Assembly (NCBI GenBank): GCA_030829155.1
Contig: JAURBD010000017.1
Span: 1 to 22,987 of the forward strand
Reading direction: 5' to 3'
DNA length: 22,987 nt
Source: Flavobacteriaceae bacterium
GTDB lineage: Bacteria > Bacteroidota > Bacteroidia > Flavobacteriales > Flavobacteriaceae
The position numbers and the translations under genes are program-made. Positions 1-6,342 of this stretch are shown in pieces (the stretch's first letter is position 1; each line of letters starts with the position of its first letter). The notes beneath the pieces are model-generated. The model ran no database searches, had not been told where the DNA came from, and saw only the letters and a program-made list of their open reading frames with translations.

Positions 1-669
1 AAATTTGAATTTTAAATATGTAATTGGTTTTTTCTGTTCCAAGTATAAACTCTCATAATAAGTTTGAATTGCTGTTGCCTCGTTTGGCGCATGGGGATTA
101 GAATATAAATCATGATGAGCGTAATCCACTAAAACACACATCCCTTCTAATAAACCTAAAGTATAACCGTGCATGTATTCACTATCTGTTTTGAGGTGAA
201 TAAAACCCTTTGGTTTAAGTATTGATTTGTATTTGGCTAAAAATTGAGTATTGGTAAGCCGGTGTTTCGTTCGCTTAAATTTTATCTGTGGATCAGGAAA
301 GGTTATCCATATCTCATCAACTTCACAAGCTGTAAACAAGTCTGTTACAAGTTCAATTTGTGCGCGAATAAAAGCCACATTTGGAAGCTTTTTTTCAAGA
401 GATTCTTTGGCTCCTGCCCAAAATCGAGCTCCCTTTAAATCAATACCAATAAAGTTTTTTTCAGGAAATTTTTGAGCAAGATAAACAGAATATTCTCCTT
501 TACCACAGCCCAATTCTAGAACAATGGGATTATCATTTTTAAAAAAGTCTTTATTCCAATTTCCTTTTAACGAGAACCTTTGCTGAATCAATTCTTCTCG
601 ACTTGGCTGAATTACATTTGAAAATGTTAAGTTTTGATTGAATCGTTTTAATTTATTTTTGCTACCCAA
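1..669 (-). CDS. trmB: tRNA (guanine-N7-)-methyltransferase TrmB, 3' end cut by window edge
   Basis: SAM-dependent enzyme that methylates N7 of G46 in the variable loop of tRNAs. The minus-strand frame is open through 223 codons to the left edge. Visible are an N-terminus GSKNKLKRF typical of the Bacteroidota form, the SAM-binding motif ELGCGKGEY at residues 52-60, the FPDP motif at 124-127 followed by a basic stretch ending KHRLTN, and a TD pair at 161-162. The last visible residues ITYLKFKF resemble the usual family C-terminus, so probably only the stop codon or a few residues lie outside. The start is taken as TTG at 667-669, because the family N-terminus begins exactly there and the first in-frame ATG comes only near residue 166. 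It lies 54 bases downstream of the histidine kinase on the same strand and may be co-transcribed with it. Family assignment is very secure; the start codon is inferred. Confidence 0.95.
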   Translation of the reverse strand, partial: MGSKNKLKRFNQNLTFSNVIQPSREELIQQRFSLKGNWNKDFFKNDNPIVLELGCGKGEYSVYLAQKFPEKNFIGIDLKGARFWAGAKESLEKKLPNVAFIRAQIELVTDLFTACEVDEIWITFPDPQIKFKRTKHRLTNTQFLAKYKSILKPKGFIHLKTDSEYMHGYTLGLLEGMCVLVDYAHHDLYSNPHAPNEATAIQTYYESLYLEQKKPITYLKFKF

Positions 670-723
670 AATGCAAATGTTTGAGTGTAAAAATAAAAAA
701 AATAAGCGAAAGACTGTACTAAA

Positions 724-1776
724 CTATTTTGTTTTGGAGAGTGAGAAAGAAAATTCTGAACCAACACCAAAAGTACTTTGAACATAGATTTTTTCTTTAT
801 GCGCTTCAATTATATGTTTGACAATAGCAAGTCCAAGTCCCGAGCCCCCTCCGTCGCGATTTCTTGCTTTATCTATTCTATAAAAGCGTTCAAAAAGTCT
901 AGGTATATGCTTCTCTTCAATTCCATTTCCGTTATCGATTACTCGCACCAATATTTTTTGCTTACTCAAAAATCCTATGGTTATTTCTGTGGTTCCTCCA
1001 TTTACTCCATATTTAAGAGAATTGACCACTAAATTGGTAATTACCTGAGAAATTCTTTTTCTGTCAGCCTCTACCCAAAGGGTATCATTATCAATGGGTT
1101 TTTCAAAAGTCAAATCAATTTTTCTCTCCTTGGCTCTTATCTCCATAAGTCCTAAAACTTCATCAATTAAAACAATTAAATCAAAACGTTCATTTTGAAT
1201 TGATGCAATACCTGCCTCAAATTTGGTTATTAAATCCAAATCATTAACTATATGGTTCAATCGATCTATACTTTGAGCAGCTTTTTGTAGGTATTTATTC
1301 CTAAGGTCCTCATCTTCTACAGCACCCTCGAGTAGGGTTAAAATATAACTTTCCACTGTAAATAGCGGGGTTTTTAATTCATGGGCTACGTTTCCAATAA
1401 ATTCTTTCCTGTAGTTATCTTTTACCTTAAGCAGCTCTATTTCAAGCTTACTCTCTTTTGCAAAATTCTGAATACTCCTAGTTAAGGATTGTGCATCTTT
1501 CTTTAGTAAATTTTTGTTCAAAGATGACCCTTCCGTGTAAAATTCATCATACAAAACCTTTACTTTCAATAAAATATATCGTTCAATTTGATATTGAATA
1601 AAGGTAATACTAAAAAAAAAGAAAAGAATAAAGCCAACTACTTTAGTTAACAAAAAATTTGTGTAAATAAGGTTATCGAAAAAATAATTAAAGAAACTAA
1701 TCAGAATACCCCCGAAAAAACATAAAGACAGGGTAATCAAAAATGATGTTTTGAATCTTAAAAATAATTTAATCAA
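724..1776 (-). CDS. Two-component sensor histidine kinase (PhoR-like core, minimal sensor)
   Basis: Membrane histidine kinase, 350 residues, that should autophosphorylate and pass phosphate to the regulator encoded 5 bases upstream. Two membrane segments (about 12-31 and 43-63) are separated by only about a dozen residues, so there is almost no periplasmic domain. A charged helical linker (64-120) leads to the HisKA dimerisation helix with NVAHELKTPL (phospho-acceptor His132). The ATPase domain has the N-box (N248 and N252), the G1 box DNGNG at 281-285, an F-box around FERFYR (295-300) and the G2 box GGSGLGL at 310-316. No PAS or HAMP domain is evident to me. The catalytic half resembles PhoR, but the signal is unknown and a phosphate role is only a guess. 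The start must be TTG at 1774-1776: the frame is closed by TAA at 1786-1788 and no ATG occurs before residue 211. Confidence 0.92.
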   Translation of the reverse strand: MIKLFLRFKTSFLITLSLCFFGGILISFFNYFFDNLIYTNFLLTKVVGFILFFFFSITFIQYQIERYILLKVKVLYDEFYTEGSSLNKNLLKKDAQSLTRSIQNFAKESKLEIELLKVKDNYRKEFIGNVAHELKTPLFTVESYILTLLEGAVEDEDLRNKYLQKAAQSIDRLNHIVNDLDLITKFEAGIASIQNERFDLIVLIDEVLGLMEIRAKERKIDLTFEKPIDNDTLWVEADRKRISQVITNLVVNSLKYGVNGGTTEITIGFLSKQKILVRVIDNGNGIEEKHIPRLFERFYRIDKARNRDGGGSGLGLAIVKHIIEAHKEKIYVQSTFGVGSEFSFSLSKTK

Positions 1777-1781
1777 TTGTT

Positions 1782-2465
1782 CTAGTTAATGACAAATTTA
1801 TATCCAACTCCTTTAACAGTTTTAATGTAATTTACACCGATTTTCTCTCTTAACTTACGAACATGAACATCAATTGTTCGGTCACCTACAACTACATCAT
1901 TACCCCAAACAGTTTCTAAAATAAATTCGCGTTTAAAAACTTTATTAGGTTGGGATGCTAGTAAGCTTAACAATTTAAATTCTTTTCTAGGGAATAATAT
2001 CTTTTTGTCCTTGAGGATTACTTTGTATTCATCAAGATTGATAATTAAATCACCGTGTACAATTTCTGAGTTAGTATTATTGTTGAGAAAACGTCTTAAT
2101 AAAGCGTTTACTTTTGAGTTGAGCACCTTAGGTTTTATTGGCTTATTTACATAATCATCTGCTCCTACATCAAAGGCTGCTAAATGCGAGTAGTCTTCTG
2201 ATCGCGCTGACAAAAACATAATTATAATTTCTTCATTACGTTTATCTTTTCGAATAGCTTCACAAGTATCTATTCCATCCATTACGGGCATCATTACATC
2301 TAAAATAATTAAATGAGGCTTGACTTTTTCTACCTGAACCAAAGCTTCTTTACCATTAGACGCTGAAAAAACTTTATACCCTTGTTGCTTTAAATTAAAA
2401 CTTAGGATTTCAATGATGTCTGGCTCATCATCAACCAACAAAATTTTAATTTTATCTTTCTCCAT
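1782..2465 (-). CDS. OmpR/PhoB-family response regulator
   Basis: DNA-binding response regulator of 227 residues, partner of the kinase just downstream. The receiver domain (about 6-122) has the acidic pair D12-D13, phospho-acceptor D56 in the LDVMMP motif, switch residue S86 and the invariant K108 in NKP. The winged-helix output domain (about 133-226) ends with the family signature DRTIDVHVRKLREKIG (195-210) followed by TVKGVGYKF. This is the OmpR/PhoB class. Whether it is the organism's PhoB cannot be told from sequence alone. It is the first gene of a minus-strand unit continuing into the kinase and possibly trmB. A promoter-like TTG/TATTTTTG pair lies about 60 bases upstream of the ATG. 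All phosphorylation residues are intact. Confidence 0.94.
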   Translation of the reverse strand: MEKDKIKILLVDDEPDIIEILSFNLKQQGYKVFSASNGKEALVQVEKVKPHLIILDVMMPVMDGIDTCEAIRKDKRNEEIIIMFLSARSEDYSHLAAFDVGADDYVNKPIKPKVLNSKVNALLRRFLNNNTNSEIVHGDLIINLDEYKVILKDKKILFPRKEFKLLSLLASQPNKVFKREFILETVWGNDVVVGDRTIDVHVRKLREKIGVNYIKTVKGVGYKFVIN

Positions 2466-2522
2466 TTTTATTTACTATTGCCTTGTTGATTTTTAGACAT
2501 ATTATCAAAAGCCATATTTAAT

Positions 2523-2553
2523 CAAAAATAAGAATAAAATCAACTGCTTTCAA
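2523..2553 (-). promoter_or_regulatory. Putative Bacteroidota promoter of the response regulator
   Basis: On the minus strand a TTG (2551-2553) stands 20 bases upstream of TATTTTTG (2523-2530). This matches the flavobacterial -33/-7 pattern (TTG, about 17-23 bases, TAnnTTTG). It implies a leader of roughly 50 bases before the ATG at 2465. Assigned by pattern only. Confidence 0.55.
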
Positions 2554-2611
2554 CTTGTTAATAATTTCTTTACATTGAAACATAACTGTATGGAAAAAGC
2601 TTTAAAATGAA

Positions 2612-2619
2612 TAGCTTTG
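2612..2619 (+). promoter_or_regulatory. Putative -7 box for the LuxE-like gene
   Basis: TAGCTTTG fits TAnnTTTG exactly and ends only 6 bases before the ATG at 2626, so transcription would begin at or next to the start codon. No good TTG sits at the expected -33 distance. The divergent region 2466-2625 (160 bases) holds this box and the response-regulator promoter; I see nothing else in it. Confidence 0.45.
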
Positions 2620-2625
2620 TATTTT

Positions 2626-3609
2626 ATGAATCGACCAATTAAAAATTTCTGGGAAATTAGTTCAAATTCGGATTTTGAAGCGTTTGCTTTACAAACCTTT
2701 TTTTTTCAATATGAAAATAATGCGGTTTATCGTTCGTATTGCGATTTAATTAACTTTAAGCTTACTGATTTAAAATCGATTCAACAAATTCCATTTTTAC
2801 CCATTCAGTTTTTTAAAACCCACGAGGTGAAATCTTTCAATGAATCTGAAGAAATGACGTTTAGCTCAAGTGGAACCTCAGGAAAACAAACTTCCAAACA
2901 TTTCATAAAAAGCCTAGATGACTATGAGAATAGTTTTAACAATGCGTTTCAATCATTTTACGGCGATCCAAAAGGAATAACTATATTGGCATTGCTTCCC
3001 TCATATCTAGAAAGAGAAGGATCTTCATTGATATATATGACGGAACAACTTATTCAACAAAGTCAAAATGCCAATAGTGGTTTCTATTTAAATGATTACG
3101 AAAAATTAAAAAATGTGATTGAAAAACTTGAAGCTGTTCAACAACCTACAATCTTAATTGGTGTAAGTTTTGCTCTTCTGGATTTGATAGAACAGTTTGA
3201 TTTTGATCTAAATCATACTCTCATTATGGAAACTGGTGGAATGAAGGGAAGACGAAAAGAATTAATTCGAGAAGATCTACATGAACAACTTTGCAAAGGT
3301 TTTGGGGTGGAACAAATACACTCCGAATATGGTATGACAGAACTACTCTCCCAAGCATATTCAAAAGAAAATGGTGTTTTTAGTTGTCCTTCATGGATGA
3401 GTGTTTCTTTGCGTGAAACCTCTGACCCTTTCAAGTCAGTGAAAAATGGTGGTATGGGTAATGTTAATATAATTGATCTTGCTAATCAATTCTCATGTGC
3501 CTTTATTGCCACTCAAGATCTTGGAAAAATTCATGCAGAAAATAAATTTGAAATTCTAGGAAGATCAGACTATTCAGATATTCGTGGGTGTAATCTATTG
3601 GTTTATTAA
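2626..3609 (+). CDS. LuxE/PaaK-type acyl-adenylating protein, stand-alone
   Basis: Protein of 327 residues in the LuxE acyl-protein synthetase branch of the ANL (adenylate-forming) superfamily. Members activate a carboxylic acid with ATP and transfer the acyl group. Visible are the phosphate-binding loop FSSSGTSGK (79-87), the A5-like motif EYGMTE (234-239) and a late D-x-G and GR pair (D297 to R313) resembling the A7/A8 region. It is a little shorter than bacterial luminescence LuxE, and no luxA/B/C/D or other acyl-metabolism gene lies nearby, so bioluminescence is not implied and the acyl substrate is unknown. The start is set at ATG 2626. The frame extends to a TTG at 2617, but that codon lies inside the -7 box. 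Its stop overlaps the stop of convergent tyrS by 4 bases. Superfamily assignment is firm; function is open. Confidence 0.85.
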   Translation: MNRPIKNFWEISSNSDFEAFALQTFFFQYENNAVYRSYCDLINFKLTDLKSIQQIPFLPIQFFKTHEVKSFNESEEMTFSSSGTSGKQTSKHFIKSLDDYENSFNNAFQSFYGDPKGITILALLPSYLEREGSSLIYMTEQLIQQSQNANSGFYLNDYEKLKNVIEKLEAVQQPTILIGVSFALLDLIEQFDFDLNHTLIMETGGMKGRRKELIREDLHEQLCKGFGVEQIHSEYGMTELLSQAYSKENGVFSCPSWMSVSLRETSDPFKSVKNGGMGNVNIIDLANQFSCAFIATQDLGKIHAENKFEILGRSDYSDIRGCNLLVY

Positions 3610-4901
3610 ACGAAATTAAGAATGAAATAGGTTTTCTTTCCACGTTGAAGAAGAACATATCGATCATTAATCAAATCTTTATTAGTTATGATATATTCTT
3701 CGTTTATTTTGGTTTTATTCACTGAAATCGAATTTTCTTTTAATGCGCGACGAGCTTCTCCGTTGGATTTTAAAAATGAAGATTCTCCTACCAAAGCAGT
3801 AATTATTTCGATTCCAGAATCTAATATTGATATAGAAACGTTTGCCTGTGGAACTCCTTCAAATAAATCTAAAAAGGTAGCTTTATCAAGGCTTTTGAGC
3901 TCTTCAGAGGTTGTTTTTCCAAATAAAATTTGAGAAGCTTTTTTTGCTTTATTTAAATCCTCTTCGGAGTGGACCAAAAGAGTGACTTCATTTGCAATTT
4001 TATTTTGTAATACTCTTAAATGTGGTGCTTGCTTATGTTCCTCAATCAAAAAATCAATCTCTTCCCTGCTTAAAAAAGTAAATATCTTTATATAATTTTC
4101 TGCATCATCATCAGAAGCATTTAACCAATACTGATAAAATTTGTATGGGGAAGTTCGTTCCTTATCTAACCATATATTTCCTCCCTCTGTTTTTCCAAAT
4201 TTGGTTCCATCAGCTTTGGTTATTAATGGACAGGTAATCGCATAAGCTTTCCCGTTTTCTTTTCGACGGACTAATTCGGTTCCTGTTGTAATATTTCCCC
4301 ACTGATCGCTTCCGCCCATTTGAAGCGTACAATTAAAGTTTTTATATAGATGCAAAAAATCGTACCCCTGTAACAATTGATATGTGAATTCAGTAAACGA
4401 CATTCCCACTTGTGATTCTGAGCCCAAGCGTTTTTTTACAGAGTCTTTGGACATCATGTAATTTACTGTAATGTGCTTTCCTATATCTCTTGAAAAGTCA
4501 ATCAAAGAATATCCTTTTATCCAATCAAAGTTATTAACAAGAAGAGCTGGGTTTTTACTACTCTGATCAAAGTCTAAAAAAAGAGATAATTGACTTTTAA
4601 TCCCTTGAATGTTTTTATTTAAAGTTTGTTCATTCAAAAGGTTGCGCTCTGATGATTTACCCGATGGATCTCCAATCATTCCTGTAGCACCCCCTACAAG
4701 AGCAATGGGTGTATGTCCCGCTTTTTGAAAATGCATTAAAATCATAATTTGAACCAAACTACCTATATGAAGTGAATCTGCTGTAGGATCGAAACCAATG
4801 TATCCCGATGTCTTTTTTTCATTCAAGTGATTTTCAGTTTCTGGCATTATGTCGTAAAGCATTCCTCGCCATCTTAACTCTTCAATAAAAGGATTTTTCA
4901 T
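3606..4901 (-). CDS. tyrS: Tyrosyl-tRNA synthetase
   Basis: Class I aminoacyl-tRNA synthetase charging tRNA-Tyr, 431 residues, close to the usual length of bacterial TyrRS. The Rossmann catalytic domain carries the HIGH-type signature HIGS at 45-48, the family stretch QMGGSDQWGN at 194-203 that contacts tyrosine, and the KMSKS-type loop KFGKT at 234-238. KFGKT, as in E. coli TyrRS, places it in the eubacterial TyrRS type rather than the TyrZ type. The C-terminal part (about 360-431) looks like the S4 RNA-binding domain (GEARRALKENSISVN). It is a single gene on the minus strand between two plus-strand genes, with its own promoter-like box upstream. Its TAA is read from bases shared with the stop of the convergent LuxE-like gene, leaving no room for a conventional terminator between them. 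Confidence 0.98.
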   Translation of the reverse strand: MKNPFIEELRWRGMLYDIMPETENHLNEKKTSGYIGFDPTADSLHIGSLVQIMILMHFQKAGHTPIALVGGATGMIGDPSGKSSERNLLNEQTLNKNIQGIKSQLSLFLDFDQSSKNPALLVNNFDWIKGYSLIDFSRDIGKHITVNYMMSKDSVKKRLGSESQVGMSFTEFTYQLLQGYDFLHLYKNFNCTLQMGGSDQWGNITTGTELVRRKENGKAYAITCPLITKADGTKFGKTEGGNIWLDKERTSPYKFYQYWLNASDDDAENYIKIFTFLSREEIDFLIEEHKQAPHLRVLQNKIANEVTLLVHSEEDLNKAKKASQILFGKTTSEELKSLDKATFLDLFEGVPQANVSISILDSGIEIITALVGESSFLKSNGEARRALKENSISVNKTKINEEYIITNKDLINDRYVLLQRGKKTYFILNFV

Positions 4902-4932
4902 TTAATGGTTCTCATTTTGGTATTGATTTGTA

Positions 4933-4959
4933 CAAAGATAGATTTCTAAGTCGTAACAA
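4933..4959 (-). promoter_or_regulatory. Putative tyrS promoter
   Basis: The minus strand shows TATCTTTG (4933-4940), an exact TAnnTTTG, about 30 bases before the tyrS ATG. A TTG (4957-4959) lies 16 bases upstream, one base shorter than the usual spacing range. Pattern evidence only. Confidence 0.45.
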
Positions 4960-4981
4960 GAAAGACAATAATAAAAAACAG

Positions 4982-4989
4982 TACTTTTG
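4982..4989 (+). promoter_or_regulatory. Putative -7 box for the SDR gene
   Basis: TACTTTTG matches TAnnTTTG and ends 4 bases before the ATG at 4994, predicting a leaderless or nearly leaderless message. No TTG is found at the -33 distance, so the box could be coincidental. Confidence 0.4.
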
Positions 4990-4993
4990 AGAT

Positions 4994-5983
4994 ATGATAT
5001 TAGTTACAGGAGCAACTGGATTGGTGGGTTCTCATTTACTTTTAAAACTTCTTGAGCAAAATCAAGATGTTGTTGCACTCTATCGAACCGAATTAAAAAA
5101 AGAAACAACTATTTCTTTCTTGAAAGAACGTATGATTTCCAAAAAAGAAATCAAAATTATTTGGCGTAAAGGAGATATTTGTAATCTTCCCAGTCTTGAA
5201 TTAGCTTTTGAAGGGATAACATATTTATATCACTGTGCTGCATTTATTTCCTTTGCTCACTACAAACAAGAAACTTTGATGGAAGTTAATCAAAAAGGAA
5301 CAACCTATTTGATAAATCTTGCCATCAAAAATCAACTAAAAAAAATAGCTTACATCAGTTCAATTGCTGCCCTTGGCAGTGGTCTTGATTCGGATTCTAT
5401 TGACGAATCAACACCATGGAATGCAGATCACGATCATACGCCTTATGCTTATTCTAAATTTGGAGCAGAACTTGAAGTTTGGAGAGGAACCCAAGAGGGT
5501 ATTCCAGCGGTTATAATTAATCCTGGGGTGATTTTTGGTACAGGTGTAAAAGGGAATCCGCTTGAGATTTTTTGCAACCAGATAGATAATCGTCTGCGTT
5601 TTTTTCCAAAAGGTTCAACAGGCTATGTCACCGTTGAAGATGTGGTTGATGTGCTTGTCTATTTAATGAACTCTAAAATAAAAAACGAACGATTTATTCT
5701 TGTTGCGGCAAACTGGAGCTATGAGCAAATGTTTAAGAGAATTGCTTTTTTAAAGCGTAAGATACCACCAAAAATACTACTCAGAAGATCTTGGCTACAA
5801 CTTTTATATTTTTTCGAAATCAACCTTTCTTTATTTGGAAAAAGACGCTTTATGACTCAAGCATTAATCGAAAGTTTGTGTAGCGAAAAAAAAATTATTG
5901 GGACTCGAATAAAAGAAAAAATATCCTTCAAATACTCAGATATTGATTCATATTTAGTCAAAAATATTGGTAAAACTATTTGA
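4994..5983 (+). CDS. NAD(P)-dependent epimerase/dehydratase-like extended SDR
   Basis: Extended short-chain dehydrogenase/reductase of 329 residues. The N-terminal Rossmann fold begins at once with TGATGLVGSH (5-14), the GxxGxxG nucleotide-binding motif of extended SDRs. D61 precedes a stretch typical of the adenine-binding region. The catalytic set is S123 (in ISS), Y151 and K155 (YxxxK). The NPGVIFGTG stretch (176-184) is the substrate-side strand seen in dihydroflavonol-reductase-like and 3-beta-hydroxysteroid-dehydrogenase-like members. Substrate cannot be read from the sequence; sugar-nucleotide epimerase is less likely than a reductase of the dihydroflavonol-4-reductase type. The C-terminus (230-329) is basic and shows no clear membrane helix. 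The gene is single, with a -7 box almost touching its ATG, and its last 8 bases overlap the convergent lipoprotein gene. Confidence 0.88.
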   Translation: MILVTGATGLVGSHLLLKLLEQNQDVVALYRTELKKETTISFLKERMISKKEIKIIWRKGDICNLPSLELAFEGITYLYHCAAFISFAHYKQETLMEVNQKGTTYLINLAIKNQLKKIAYISSIAALGSGLDSDSIDESTPWNADHDHTPYAYSKFGAELEVWRGTQEGIPAVIINPGVIFGTGVKGNPLEIFCNQIDNRLRFFPKGSTGYVTVEDVVDVLVYLMNSKIKNERFILVAANWSYEQMFKRIAFLKRKIPPKILLRRSWLQLLYFFEINLSLFGKRRFMTQALIESLCSEKKIIGTRIKEKISFKYSDIDSYLVKNIGKTI

Positions 5984-6338
5984 TTTGATATTCATTTTTA
6001 ATTAAAGTATCCAAACTATCTTGTATCTTTTGATATTGAATTTCAAGGTTTTGAAAGATTTTTTTCATTAGTTTAGGTTTCTGAACATAATACATTTGAT
6101 TTTGTATCAACTGAAGACTATCTATTCCATATTTTTCATAAATATATTGAGTCCCAAAATAACTTTTGAATTCTTCATTTAAATTTTTCGAGTTTTGAAC
6201 TGATTTCATTACGAATAAATCGTAAAAGATATCCTCCATAATTTCTGGTGTAATCTTTTTTTCTGGCTCATTTACTGGGGTACTCCCATCACATGCCCAA
6301 CAGAATATTACTACAAAAAAAACTAAAATATTCTTCAT
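5976..6338 (-). CDS. DUF4296-type small lipoprotein
   Basis: Protein of 120 residues with a short hydrophobic signal (4-15) ending in CWAC, so Cys16 is the probable lipidation site of a lipoprotein. The mature part is mostly charged helix with the pattern IMEDIFYDLFVMKS followed by an IYEKYGIDSLQL-like segment. I recognise this as the Bacteroidota DUF4296 family, which commonly sits beside the dihydroorotase gene. The start is 4 bases after the pyrC stop, making it the last gene of the glycosyltransferase-pyrC unit. Its 3' end overlaps the convergent SDR gene by 8 bases. Function is unknown; the operon position gives no obvious biochemical link between an envelope lipoprotein and pyrimidine synthesis. 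Confidence 0.8.
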   Translation of the reverse strand: MKNILVFFVVIFCWACDGSTPVNEPEKKITPEIMEDIFYDLFVMKSVQNSKNLNEEFKSYFGTQYIYEKYGIDSLQLIQNQMYYVQKPKLMKKIFQNLEIQYQKIQDSLDTLIKNEYQIK

Positions 6339-6342
6339 GAAA

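Noticed and set aside
244..475. Plus-strand reading frames inside trmB
   Set aside because: They run opposite an intact methyltransferase that contains the FPDP and SAM motifs; no independent support.
2626..3609. Luminescence operon
   Set aside because: Only a LuxE-like gene is present; no luciferase, reductase or thioesterase genes flank it.
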